The position numbers and the translations under genes are program-made. From Rhizobiaceae bacterium (GTDB lineage Bacteria; Pseudomonadota; Alphaproteobacteria; Rhizobiales; Rhizobiaceae), in the NCBI GenBank assembly GCA_023953835.1, contig JAMLJB010000001.1, positions 1,426,001-1,490,000 of the forward strand: DNA of 64,000 nt, read 5' to 3'. Of this stretch, positions 17,517 through 25,865 are shown one piece after another. Numbering within the stretch: the stretch's first letter is position 1; every line of letters begins with the position of its first letter. The notes below the pieces were generated by a model. The model had not been told where the DNA came from and made no database searches. It saw only the letters and a list, made by a program, of their open reading frames with translations.

Positions 17517-18245
17517 ATGACCGACCTGACCGGAAAGACCGTCCTCATAACCGCCGCCGCGCAAGGCATCGGGCGCGCTTCGGCACTGGCGTTCGCCGCC
17601 GCGGGCGCCTCGGTCCATGCGACCGACATCAACGAAAAGCTGCTCGGCGAACTGAATGCCGCAAACATCACGGCCCGCCGCATGGATGTGCTGGACGAAG
17701 CGGACGTGCGGGCGGTGGTCGGGGATATCGGAAAGATCGACATATTGTTCAACTGCGCGGGCTTCGTCCATTCCGGCTCCGTGCTTGAGATGAAGGACGA
17801 GGATTTCGACTTCGCGGTGAACCTCAACGTCCGCTCGATGATCCGCACCATTCGCGCCGTCCTGCCGGGAATGCTGGAGCAGGGCGAGGGAGCGATCATT
17901 AACATGTCGTCGGTCGCAAGCTCGGTCAAAGGCGTGCCGAACCGCTTCGCATATGGCGTGACCAAGGCGGCGGTAATCGGCCTGACCAAGTCGGTCGCCG
18001 CCGACTACATCACGCGCGGCATTCGCTGCAACTGCATCTGCCCGGGCACGGTGGAAAGTCCGTCGCTGCAAGACCGGATGCGCGCGCAGGGCGACTATGA
18101 ACAGGCGCGGGCGGCGTTCGTTGCGCGCCAGCCCATGGGTCGACTCGGCACCCCCGAAGAAATCGCCGACCTTGCGGTTTATCTCGCAGGCGCAACTTAC
18201 ACGACAGGCCAAGCCTACAACATCGACGGGGGATGGTCCGTTTGA
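17517..18245 (+). CDS. SDR oxidoreductase, probable 2-keto-3-deoxy-L-fuconate dehydrogenase
   Basis: Short-chain dehydrogenase of 242 residues. The cofactor motif is TAAAQGIGRA (residues 12-21), with D at the end of strand 2 (HATDIN) favouring NAD, NCAGFVHSG, the catalytic serine in NMSSVASS and Y-x-x-x-K in FAYGVTKAAV. It resembles the DHRS6/BDH2-like group, which includes bacterial 2-keto-3-deoxy-L-fuconate dehydrogenases. This enzyme would oxidise the product of the dehydratase encoded next. An L-fucose dehydrogenase role is the main alternative. Confidence 0.88.
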   Translation: MTDLTGKTVLITAAAQGIGRASALAFAAAGASVHATDINEKLLGELNAANITARRMDVLDEADVRAVVGDIGKIDILFNCAGFVHSGSVLEMKDEDFDFAVNLNVRSMIRTIRAVLPGMLEQGEGAIINMSSVASSVKGVPNRFAYGVTKAAVIGLTKSVAADYITRGIRCNCICPGTVESPSLQDRMRAQGDYEQARAAFVARQPMGRLGTPEEIADLAVYLAGATYTTGQAYNIDGGWSV

Positions 18246-18267
18246 ACCCGCAGAGCAGGGAACCAGC

Positions 18268-18351
18268 ATGAAACCAGACTTCAAGGCGGACGCATAGCGC
18301 AAGAGCGCCGTCCCGACATTACCGATCGATTGCTCCACTCCCCGGAGTGGA
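18268..18351 (+). other. Short ORF and stem-loop between the SDR and fuconate dehydratase genes
   Basis: The interval holds a nine-codon ORF (MKPDFKADA, 18268-18297) with an AGGGAA sequence upstream, which may be a remnant of a gene start, and then an 8-bp inverted repeat TCCACTCC / GGAGTGGA (18334-18351). The role of either is unknown. Confidence 0.3.
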
Positions 18352-18384
18352 ATGGAATTCTCTTTGCGCGCGAAGGATTGCGTC

Positions 18385-19662
18385 ATGACCCGGATCACGA
18401 ACCTCAGAACCTTTGACTTGCGGTTCCCGACCTCACTCAGCCTCGACGGTTCGGACGCGATGAACCCCGACCCGGATTATTCGGCAGCCTATCTCGTGCT
18501 GGAAACCGACAGGCCGGGCCTCGAAGGCCACGGGCTGACCTTTACCATCGGTCGCGGCAATGAAATCTGCGTCACGGCAATCGAGGCCATGCGCCATTTG
18601 CTCGTCGGCCTCGACCTCGACTGGATCAGGGAAGATCCCGGCCGCATGTGGAGGCATCTGACGAGCGACAGCCAGTTGCGCTGGATCGGTCCCGACAAGG
18701 GGGCGATGCATCTGGCGACGGGCGCGGCGGTGAATGCGGTCTGGGACCTTCTGGCGAAGGATGCGGGCAAGCCCGTCTGGAAACTGGTGGCCGACATGAG
18801 CGCCGAGGAAATCCTCAAGATCGTGGATTTCCGCTACCTGACAGATGTACTGACGCCGGACGAGGCGCTGGCAATCCTCAGGAAGGCGGAAGCGGGCCGG
18901 GCGGATCGCGAGGCGATCCTGATGCGCGACGGCTATCGTTGCTACACCACCTCCGCCGGCTGGCTCGGCTATTCGGAGGAGAAGCTGCGGCGCCTGTGTC
19001 GCGAGGCGGTCGATGCTGGCTTCAACCATGTGAAAATGAAGGTGGGCGCCAATCTGGACGAGGATATTCGCCGGCTCACAATCGCGCGCGAGATCATCGG
19101 CCCGGACCGTTTCCTGATGATCGACGCAAATCAGGTCTGGGAGGTGCCGCAGGCGATCGAGTGGCTGAAGAAGCTCGCCTTCTGCAATCCATTCTTCATC
19201 GAGGAGCCGACCAGCCCTGACGATGTAGCCGGGCATCGCAAGATCAGGGAAGCGGTGAAGCCGATGAAGGTGGCGACCGGCGAGATGTGCCAGAACCGCA
19301 TCATGTTCAAGCAGTTCATCGCGGAAGGCGCGATCGACGTGGTGCAGATCGATTCATGCCGTATGGGCGGCTTGAACGAGGTGCTTTCCGTGCTGCTGAT
19401 GGCTGCCAAGTATAATCTTCCGGTCTGGCCTCACGCGGGTGGTGTCGGCCTTTGCGAATATGTGCAGCACCTGTCGATGATCGACTATCTGTGCGTCTCC
19501 GGCACCAAGGAAGGCCGGGTGATCGAGTATGTCGATCATCTGCACGAGCACTTCGTCGAACCCTGCATCATCAGCAACGCTGCCTATATGCCGCCGCGCC
19601 GCCCCGGCTTTTCCATCGAGATGAAGCCGGATTCGATCAGGGACTATACGTTTGCGGATTAG
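18385..19662 (+). CDS. fucD: L-fuconate dehydratase
   Basis: Enolase-superfamily enzyme of 425 residues predicted to dehydrate L-fuconate to 2-keto-3-deoxy-L-fuconate. The N-terminal block LDGSDAMNPDPDYSAAYLVL matches the Xanthomonas FucD as I recall it, as do the catalytic K-x-K in VKMKVG (near residue 216), metal ligands in MIDANQ, FIEEPTSPDD and ATGEMCQN, and the Asp-His dyad in QIDSCRMGG and WPHAGGVG. The GTGLCE-like stretch and VDHLHEHF near the C-terminus also fit. ATG 18385 has GAAGGA seven bases upstream. It ends the catabolic operon; its stop lies in a palindrome shared with the convergent permease gene. Confidence 0.93.
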   Translation: MTRITNLRTFDLRFPTSLSLDGSDAMNPDPDYSAAYLVLETDRPGLEGHGLTFTIGRGNEICVTAIEAMRHLLVGLDLDWIREDPGRMWRHLTSDSQLRWIGPDKGAMHLATGAAVNAVWDLLAKDAGKPVWKLVADMSAEEILKIVDFRYLTDVLTPDEALAILRKAEAGRADREAILMRDGYRCYTTSAGWLGYSEEKLRRLCREAVDAGFNHVKMKVGANLDEDIRRLTIAREIIGPDRFLMIDANQVWEVPQAIEWLKKLAFCNPFFIEEPTSPDDVAGHRKIREAVKPMKVATGEMCQNRIMFKQFIAEGAIDVVQIDSCRMGGLNEVLSVLLMAAKYNLPVWPHAGGVGLCEYVQHLSMIDYLCVSGTKEGRVIEYVDHLHEHFVEPCIISNAAYMPPRRPGFSIEMKPDSIRDYTFAD

Positions 19663-19675
19663 GGTCAGGACCCTA
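19660..19675. repeat. Palindrome spanning two convergent stop codons
   Basis: TAGGGTCAGGACCCTA is a 7-bp inverted repeat around AG. Its left TAG is the fucD stop and its right CTA is the stop of the minus-strand permease. A related stem-loop, AGGT-CAGA-ACCT, lies at 23976-23987 in the same setting. Confidence 0.55.
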
Positions 19676-20812
19676 GTCCAGCGTCCGCCGGAAGCGCAGC
19701 AGCGCCAGCGTTGCGAAGGCGAGCACGAACAGCACCAGCGCAAGCACTTCGGTGGCGATGGCCGGGAAGGTCGCACCTTTCAGCATCACGGCGCGCACGA
19801 TGCGCAGGAAATGGGTGAGCGGCAGGACTTCGCCCAGTGTCTGCGCCCAATCGGGCATGCCGCGATAGGGAAACATGAAGCCCGACAGCAATATTGACGG
19901 CAGGAAGAAAAAGAACGTCAATTGCATTGCCTGCATCTGGGTGCGCGCGACCGTCGAGATGGAATATCCGAGCAGCACCAGCGCCAGCACGAAAACGAGG
20001 ATGGCCGACAGAAGGAGCGGGAGGCTGCCAAAGAACGGCACGCCGAACAGACCCTTGGCGGCGGTCAGCACCACGACCACCTGAACCGCCCCGACGGCTG
20101 CGTAGGGAAGCACCTTTCCCAGCATGATCTCCATCGGGCTCGCAGGCATGGCGAGCAGGTTTTCCATGGTGCCGCGCTCGCTCTCGCGCGTCAGCGCCAT
20201 CGCGGTCATCATCACCATGGTCATTTGCAGGATGACGCCGAGAAGGCCCGGCACGATGTTGTATTGCGAGATGCCTTCCGGGTTGTATCGCCGGTGCACG
20301 ATGACCTGAAGCTGGCTGGCAGCCATGGCGGCAGCCTCGATCTCGTCTCCCTGCTCGCGCAGCAACGCCTGCCCGGCCACCGTTCCAAGCGTGGAAATAG
20401 CGCCGCTGGCGACAGCAGGATCAGTTGCGTCGGCCTCGATCAGGATTTCCGGATTGTCGCCGCGCTCGACACGCCGTGCGAAATCCGACGGAATGGTCAC
20501 CACGAAGGCGACATCGCCGCGCGTGATCAGCTCCTCGGCTTCCGCCGCACTTTGGACACTGTGGTCAAAACGGTAGTAGCCGGTCATTTCCAGCGCCGAG
20601 ACCATCGCGCGGGTATAGTGGTCATTGCTGGTGGCGACGAGCGCGGCGGGCAGCCGCTTCGGATCGTTGTTGATCGCGTAGCCGAACAGAATCAGCAGCA
20701 TCATCGGCACGCCCAGCATCATCGCAAACGTGACGCGGTCGCGCCGCATCTGGATGAATTCCTTGCTAAGGAGCGCATTGAGCCGCGAGAACGAAAACAG
20801 CGCATGGTTCAT
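19673..20812 (-). CDS. ABC-2 type exporter permease (YbhS/YbhR-like)
   Basis: 379-residue inner-membrane protein with an N-terminal helix (around residues 27-47), a large periplasmic domain and five C-terminal helices, the layout of ABC-2 permeases of the YhhJ/YbhR group. QYNIVPGLLGVILQMTMVM near residue 180 opens the membrane part. The start overlaps the ATPase stop (ATGA). E. coli has two permeases (YbhS, YbhR) in the matching operon; only one is present here. Confidence 0.9.
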   Translation of the reverse strand: MNHALFSFSRLNALLSKEFIQMRRDRVTFAMMLGVPMMLLILFGYAINNDPKRLPAALVATSNDHYTRAMVSALEMTGYYRFDHSVQSAAEAEELITRGDVAFVVTIPSDFARRVERGDNPEILIEADATDPAVASGAISTLGTVAGQALLREQGDEIEAAAMAASQLQVIVHRRYNPEGISQYNIVPGLLGVILQMTMVMMTAMALTRESERGTMENLLAMPASPMEIMLGKVLPYAAVGAVQVVVVLTAAKGLFGVPFFGSLPLLLSAILVFVLALVLLGYSISTVARTQMQAMQLTFFFFLPSILLSGFMFPYRGMPDWAQTLGEVLPLTHFLRIVRAVMLKGATFPAIATEVLALVLFVLAFATLALLRFRRTLD

Positions 20813-21726
20813 GTCATGTTGTCCTTCGATTCGGACATGAACTGGATAAAGACATCTTCAAGGCTGGTCTCGCCATGCTCGATCCTGATGTCTTTTCGCT
20901 TCCGGTACGGGGCAAGCGTCTTTTCAAGCAATGCGTGGTTGGAGCCGACAACATGCAGCGTGTTGCCGAAGGGCGCGATCTGATCGACGCCGGGCGCGCC
21001 GGAAAGCTTTTCCGCGATCTCGCCAAGGGCGGCTCCCGTCATGATGTAGGTGGTCAGGCCGGCGTCGCGGATTACTTCGTCGACCGTTCCGGTCGCAAGC
21101 ATCTTGCCATAGGAAATATAGCAGATGCGATGGCAGCGCTCGGCTTCATCCATGTAGTGGGTCGAGACAAGCACGGTGAGGCCGCCATTCGCCAGCCGAT
21201 GAATCTCGTCCCAGAATTCGCGGCGCGCCTTCGGATCGACGCCTGCGGTCGGCTCGTCCAGCAATAGCAGTTTCGGGCGGTGCATGATGCAGGCCGCAAG
21301 CGCCAGACGCTGCTTCCAGCCACCCGAAAGCGTTCCCGCGAGCTGGTTGCGGCGGCTCGTCAGGCCGAGGTCCTCAAGCGTGTCGTCGACGAATTTCGCC
21401 ATGGGTTTCAGCTCGTAGAGCCGCGCCACGAACTCAAGGTTTTCAGCAATCGTCAGGTCCTCATAGAAGGAGAACTTCTGCGTCATGTAGCCGACCTCGC
21501 GCTTGATCCTCAGCGAGTCGGTGCCGATGTTGTAACCAAGCACTTCGCCCTCGCCTTCGTCGGGCGTCAGCAGTCCGCACATGATGCGGATCGTGGTTGT
21601 CTTGCCGGAACCGTTCGGGCCGAGAAAGCCCACGATCTCGCCCTGATGCACCTGCATCGAGACGTGGTCGACCACCGTCTTGTCACCGAAGCGCTTGACG
21701 AGGTTGCGGACGTCGATGACGTTCAT
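20809..21726 (-). CDS. ABC exporter ATP-binding protein (YbhF-like)
   Basis: 305-residue ATPase with Walker A GPNGSGKTT (near residue 38), signature LSGGWKQRLALAA, Walker [17 protein letters not shown] and an H-loop in VSTHYMDEAERC. It has a single nucleotide-binding domain, unlike the two-domain YbhF of E. coli. The ORF stays open another 52 codons upstream, but that part overlaps the HlyD gene; the ATG at 21726 gives the normal start. It pairs with the following permease to export a hydrophobic compound. Confidence 0.93.
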   Translation of the reverse strand: MNVIDVRNLVKRFGDKTVVDHVSMQVHQGEIVGFLGPNGSGKTTTIRIMCGLLTPDEGEGEVLGYNIGTDSLRIKREVGYMTQKFSFYEDLTIAENLEFVARLYELKPMAKFVDDTLEDLGLTSRRNQLAGTLSGGWKQRLALAACIMHRPKLLLLDEPTAGVDPKARREFWDEIHRLANGGLTVLVSTHYMDEAERCHRICYISYGKMLATGTVDEVIRDAGLTTYIMTGAALGEIAEKLSGAPGVDQIAPFGNTLHVVGSNHALLEKTLAPYRKRKDIRIEHGETSLEDVFIQFMSESKDNMT

Positions 21727-21730
21727 CGTA

Positions 21731-22675
21731 TTATTCCGAAGCGGCCAGATCGACATCCACGATCTGGCCCGGCTGGAGCCGCGTGTCGCCGTCCGGGCGG
21801 GCTTCGACCAGATAGACGAGCTTCTGGCGATTTTCGAGCGAATAGATGACGGGCGGGGTGAACTCCGGATCGGGCGAGACATAGCTGATTCTCGCGGTCA
21901 GCCCTTCGCCGCATCCGTCGCAACGCACCTTCAGTTCGCCGCCCACCTTGAGCTTCGAAAAGTCCGGCTCAGGTACATAGACCTTCAGCTTCACCGCGCC
22001 ATCGGGCAGGAGGGACAGGACGGGCGCCGATGGTCCGGCCATGTCGCCCGGATCGCGGATCACATCATCCACCCGACCGCCGCTGACCGCGCTCAGGCTT
22101 CGCTTCGACAGTTTCCATTGCGCCTCTTCAAGGGCCGCAGACGCCTGTTTCACCGCGTTTTCCGCAGCCTTGATGGCTTCGGGGCGCGCCGGAAGGTTCG
22201 CCACCGCAAGATTTGCCTTTGCCTGGCCGATGGCGGCGGTGGTGACCTTGAGCTGCGTCTTCGCCGTATCGAGCTGCGCCTGCGTCGCCGTGCCCCTGTT
22301 GAACAGGTCCTGCGTGCGCTCCACGATCCGCTCGGCCTCCTCGGCCTCCGCCTCGGCCGAAGCCAGTGTCGCCGTCAGCACGTCGATTTCCTCGGGGCGC
22401 TTGCCGATCTTCAGGTCGGCGAGCTGGGCGTCGGCCTGCGCAAGCGCGGCTTCGGCCTGCGACACGGCGATGCGGGCATCCGCATCCTCCAGCCGCACGA
22501 TGATCTGCCCCGGCTCCACCCGGTCGCCGCGACGCACCGCCACAGACTGGACCTGCGCGGTTTCGATGGGCGCCAGCCGGACGAACTCGCCCTCGACATA
22601 GCCTGTCGCCAGCGGCGCACCCGGGCCGCAGGACAGCAGCGTCGCCAAAACGGGAATCGAGCAGAAGAAACTCAT
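21731..22675 (-). CDS. HlyD-family periplasmic adaptor (YbhG-like), possible lipoprotein
   Basis: 314-residue membrane fusion protein that links the inner-membrane ABC exporter to the periplasm or outer membrane. It starts with a hydrophobic segment ending in LLSC (residues 13-16), which could be a lipobox. A biotinyl-lipoyl motif (VAVRRGDRVEPGQIIVRLED) is followed by a long coiled coil rich in A, E and Q (residues 70-180) and the second lipoyl half. Its start overlaps the TetR stop (ATGA), and it ends four bases before the ATPase start. Confidence 0.9.
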   Translation of the reverse strand: MSFFCSIPVLATLLSCGPGAPLATGYVEGEFVRLAPIETAQVQSVAVRRGDRVEPGQIIVRLEDADARIAVSQAEAALAQADAQLADLKIGKRPEEIDVLTATLASAEAEAEEAERIVERTQDLFNRGTATQAQLDTAKTQLKVTTAAIGQAKANLAVANLPARPEAIKAAENAVKQASAALEEAQWKLSKRSLSAVSGGRVDDVIRDPGDMAGPSAPVLSLLPDGAVKLKVYVPEPDFSKLKVGGELKVRCDGCGEGLTARISYVSPDPEFTPPVIYSLENRQKLVYLVEARPDGDTRLQPGQIVDVDLAASE

Positions 22676-23352
22676 CTTGTCCGGTCCTTCCTTGCCGCCA
22701 GCAAGGTTTTGAAATTCCCGATCGCGATGCGGGTAATTTCCGCGCCCTCGTCGCGACCGATGTCCGTCCAGCCCATACGGCGGCGAACAGCTTCGCGGGC
22801 GAGCCTGAAATAGAGGATCTGGCCAATCAGCATGAACACGTTGATGCGCGTTTCGTCGCTATCGGCGGGCTCCCCTGTCGCCGCCTCCCAAAGTTGGCAG
22901 CAGCGTATGTGCAGAGGCTCCATCATGCCGTGGTAGACGCGGTCGAAGGCGGGCGACGGGCCGGACATTTCCCTGAGCACGAAAGGCACAAGCTCGCCCG
23001 CTTCCGGCTGCGTCACAAAGAATGAGAACATGCGCTCGATCATGGAGGTCATGGCCTTTTCCGCCGCCTCCGGATCAAGCGGGGCGTCCGCCGGCATGCC
23101 GAGCTGAGCCTTGGCGGCAATCGACTGGATGATCCCGACGATATGATCGGCCACCGCCAGCCGCAGCCCTTCCTTGCCTCCGAAATGATAGGCGATGGAC
23201 CCGATATTGGCCTTCGCACCCGCCGCGATCTCGCGGGTCGACGTGCCTTCAAAGCCCTGCCGTCCGAAAAGCCGCAGCGCGGTTTTCACCAGCGCCGCGC
23301 GGGTGTGCTCGGGGCCGGAAAGAGTGTCGGCAGATGTTGGCAGGCTGCTCAT
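22672..23352 (-). CDS. TetR family regulator (CecR/YbiH-like)
   Basis: 226-residue TetR repressor with N-terminal helix-turn-helix (STREIAAGAKANIGSIAYHF, residues 38-57) and a CecR-type C-terminal ligand domain. In E. coli, CecR heads the ybhG-ybhF-ybhS-ybhR operon, and the same order regulator, adaptor, ATPase, permease is seen here. It is the first gene of the minus-strand operon and probably represses it through the palindrome 15 bases upstream of its start. Confidence 0.92.
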   Translation of the reverse strand: MSSLPTSADTLSGPEHTRAALVKTALRLFGRQGFEGTSTREIAAGAKANIGSIAYHFGGKEGLRLAVADHIVGIIQSIAAKAQLGMPADAPLDPEAAEKAMTSMIERMFSFFVTQPEAGELVPFVLREMSGPSPAFDRVYHGMMEPLHIRCCQLWEAATGEPADSDETRINVFMLIGQILYFRLAREAVRRRMGWTDIGRDEGAEITRIAIGNFKTLLAARKDRTR

Positions 23353-23366
23353 GTCATGCTTCTTAG

Positions 23367-23380
23367 ATCAATCGATTGAT
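23367..23380. promoter_or_regulatory. Perfect palindrome before the CecR-like gene (candidate operator)
   Basis: ATCAATCGATTGAT is a perfect 14-bp palindrome lying 15-28 bases upstream of the regulator start. TetR proteins commonly bind such sites to control their own operon. It also lies about 100 bases before the divergent CYTH gene and could affect that too. Confidence 0.55.
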
Positions 23381-23480
23381 TAAAGTCAAGTGACGTGCGA
23401 CATGATTTTTCCCGCCCTGCGCGCAAACAACGAAGATTATGCGTTGCACATCTTCACATGACGGGGTTTATTCCCCTGCG

Positions 23481-23969
23481 ATGGCCAAGGAAATCGAACG
23501 CAAGTTCCTGGTTTGCAGCGATGCGTGGCGCGACCGCGTGTCAAAGGTCATCGCAATCCGGCAATTCTACCTTTCCATCGCCTCGGATCGATCCACGCGC
23601 GTGCGCATCAGCGACGGCGCGAGCGCGCGGCTCACCTTCAAATTCGGTTCGAACCTGAGGGAGCGCGACGAGTATGAATATCCGATCCCGCTCGATGAGG
23701 CGCGGGCCCTGCAAGCGTTTTCAATCGGCTCGGTCATTGAAAACGTAAGGCACCACGTTCGGTTCGGCGGCTATGTTTACGAGGTGGATGTGTTCGCGAG
23801 CGATCTGGAAGGGTTGATCGTGGCCGAACTCGAAACACCCGATCCTGTCGCAATAAACGCGCTGCCCGAATGGATTGGCCGGGAAGTTACCGGAGACCAG
23901 CGCTATTCGAACGCGGTGCTGGCGCTGAGCGACAAGTCCCCGAAGACATTGACCGCGCTTGCAAGCTGA
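23481..23969 (+). CDS. CYTH domain protein (inorganic triphosphatase/adenylate cyclase-like)
   Basis: 162-residue CYTH-fold protein. The defining EIERKFLV motif is at residues 4-11 and alternating charged residues of the tunnel follow (RVRIS, RLTFKF, ERDEYEYPI, EVDVFASDLEG, VAELE). Stand-alone bacterial CYTH proteins usually hydrolyse inorganic triphosphate using metal ions. The start at ATG 23481 gives the canonical N-terminus. It converges with the PAP2 gene; only 16 bases separate the stops. Confidence 0.92.
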   Translation: MAKEIERKFLVCSDAWRDRVSKVIAIRQFYLSIASDRSTRVRISDGASARLTFKFGSNLRERDEYEYPIPLDEARALQAFSIGSVIENVRHHVRFGGYVYEVDVFASDLEGLIVAELETPDPVAINALPEWIGREVTGDQRYSNAVLALSDKSPKTLTALAS

Positions 23970-23985
23970 AGGCCAAGGTCAGAAC

Positions 23986-24708
23986 CTAGGGCGGGGTTGG
24001 CCGGTTTTTCAGCCACCATCGCGCGATGAGCCAGCACAGCATCGCCCATGCGAACCCGGCGCACCAGCCTGCCAGCACATCTGTCGGCCAGTGCACGCCG
24101 AGATAGACCCGGCTCGCACCGACGAGCCCGGTCAGCAGCACGGCAACGAACAGGAAGTATATTTTCAGCCACCGATGCGGCGTGATGCGCGCCAGCATCG
24201 AGCCGAGCGTGAGATAGGTCACCGCCGACATCATTGCATGTCCGCTCGGAAAACTGCTGCTCGTCTCGCGCACCATGTGCGGCACGAGTTCGGGCCGGGG
24301 CCGGTCGATGCCGAGCTTGAGCAGGGTCGAGACGAGTTGACCCCCGCCAACGGCGACCAGCACGAACAGGGCAATCTGCCACTTGCCGGCAATCAGCAGG
24401 TATACAACAACAAGACTGGTCAGCAGCACCAAGACCGCAACACCGCCCAGCCCGGTGATGTCGCGCACCCATCCCTCGATTTTTTCCGAGCCGATCGGAT
24501 TGTCGAGTTGCCCCGGTTCGCGCAGCGCCAGCAAAAGGGTCGTATCGATGCTGTGAGGCGTCGCGTCGCGCGCGAACTCGGAAAGTTCGATGAACCCCCA
24601 CAGTCCGCCAGCCAGCAACAGCCCCGCCAGCAGAACCGGAAATTCGATCCGGTTGAAGAAATCAAAAGGGCGGGCAAAGCCACGCGCAGGTTCCTGGGGT
24701 TTGTTCAT
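23986..24708 (-). CDS. PAP2 family membrane phosphatase
   Basis: 240-residue integral membrane phosphatase, about six helices. All three PAP2 signature pieces are present: KLGIDRPRPE, SSFPSGHAM and SRVYLGVHWPTDVLAG, giving the catalytic histidines on the periplasmic side. Likely substrates are phosphatidic acid, lipid A phosphates or undecaprenyl pyrophosphate; the sequence does not decide. It follows the small EamA-like gene with ATGA overlap. Confidence 0.93.
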   Translation of the reverse strand: MNKPQEPARGFARPFDFFNRIEFPVLLAGLLLAGGLWGFIELSEFARDATPHSIDTTLLLALREPGQLDNPIGSEKIEGWVRDITGLGGVAVLVLLTSLVVVYLLIAGKWQIALFVLVAVGGGQLVSTLLKLGIDRPRPELVPHMVRETSSSFPSGHAMMSAVTYLTLGSMLARITPHRWLKIYFLFVAVLLTGLVGASRVYLGVHWPTDVLAGWCAGFAWAMLCWLIARWWLKNRPTPP

Positions 24709-25043
24709 CGCCCGCCAAGATAAGGCCCGAAGCTGATCACCGCCACCGATGCGATCGCAAGCGCGATGCCGAGGCTCTGCGCGCCGCTGAGCGATTCACC
24801 GAAATAGAGAAGCGCCACGAGATTGACGGAGATGAGCTGGATGACTGCCGACAGGCTGAACGCGACGGACATGCCGAATTCGCGCACCAGCCGGAGCATG
24901 ATGAGGTTTCCGAGCGTGTAGAGCGCGAGCGTCAGCAGTATCTTGGGAAGGCTTGGCGCTAGCGCCCATGCCTTGGCGCTGCTTGCCGCCGCAAGAAAGA
25001 TCAGGGTCGAAGCGATGAGTTGCAGTGCGCCGGAAAGGCTCAT
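24705..25043 (-). CDS. Small four-helix EamA/SMR-like transporter
   Basis: Very hydrophobic 112-residue protein with four predicted helices, ending LGIALAIASVAVISFGPYLGG. It is about the size of SMR and half-EamA proteins, which work as dimers moving small molecules or lipid-linked sugars. Start ATG 25043 gives a protein of the usual length; ATG 25082 and GTG 25094 are in frame. Overlap with the PAP2 start suggests a joint function, for example lipid or cell-envelope precursor handling, but this is inference. Confidence 0.75.
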   Translation of the reverse strand: MSLSGALQLIASTLIFLAAASSAKAWALAPSLPKILLTLALYTLGNLIMLRLVREFGMSVAFSLSAVIQLISVNLVALLYFGESLSGAQSLGIALAIASVAVISFGPYLGGR

Positions 25044-25103
25044 GGTGATTGCCTGAACTGTGCCTGCCCGAAATGGGGCCATGTACGGGGCCACGTCAAG
25101 AGA

Positions 25104-25865
25104 TCAGTTCTTGAGCCTGTATCCGGTCCTGAATATCCAGCCGACGATGGCGAGGCAGACAAAAAGAAAGCCAAGCGTTGCCGCGAGGCTGGTGCCCACC
25201 GGCACATCGGATTGGCCGAAGAAGCTCCAGCGGAAACCGCTTACCAGATAGACGACGGGATTGAACAGCGAAATCGTGCGCCACACCGGCGGCAGCATGT
25301 CTATCGAGTAGAAACTGCCGCCGAGAAAAGTAAGCGGCGTGACGATCAGCAACGGAACGATCTGCAACTGCTCGAAGCCGTTGGCCCATATGCCGATGAT
25401 GAAGCCGAAGAGGCTGAATGTCAGCGCCGTCAGAACAAGGAAGGCGAGCATCCAGAACGGGTGTTCGATATTCAGGGACACGAACAGGCTGGCGGTTATC
25501 AGAATGATCAGGCCAAGCGCGATGGACTTGGTGGCCGCCGCGCCGACATAGGCCGTTACGATCTCGAGATAGGAAACCGGAGCGGACAGAAGCTCGAAGA
25601 TCGTGCCGGTGAATTTCGGGAAATAGATGCCGAAGGATGCATTCGAAATCGACTGCGTGAGCAGTGAAAGCATGACGAGGCCCGGCACGATGAAAGCGCC
25701 ATAGGCAATGCCGTCGACTTCCTGGATGCGGCTGCCGATGGCGGCGCCGAACACGACGAAATAGAGCGATGTCGAGATGACCGGCGACACGATGCTCTGC
25801 AACAGCGTGCGCAAGGTGCGCGCCATTTCCGTCTTGTATATTGCCCAGAGCGCGTAGTGGTTCAC
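25104..25865 (-). CDS. ABC-2 type exporter permease (YadH-like)
   Basis: 253-residue permease with six helices, of the ABC-2 group that includes YadH, NodJ and capsule-type exporters. Characteristic stretches are [21 protein letters not shown] near residue 40 and [20 protein letters not shown] near residue 180. It starts with GTG, which overlaps the ATPase stop (GTGA). Exported compound unknown. Confidence 0.9.
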   Translation of the reverse strand: MNHYALWAIYKTEMARTLRTLLQSIVSPVISTSLYFVVFGAAIGSRIQEVDGIAYGAFIVPGLVMLSLLTQSISNASFGIYFPKFTGTIFELLSAPVSYLEIVTAYVGAAATKSIALGLIILITASLFVSLNIEHPFWMLAFLVLTALTFSLFGFIIGIWANGFEQLQIVPLLIVTPLTFLGGSFYSIDMLPPVWRTISLFNPVVYLVSGFRWSFFGQSDVPVGTSLAATLGFLFVCLAIVGWIFRTGYRLKN

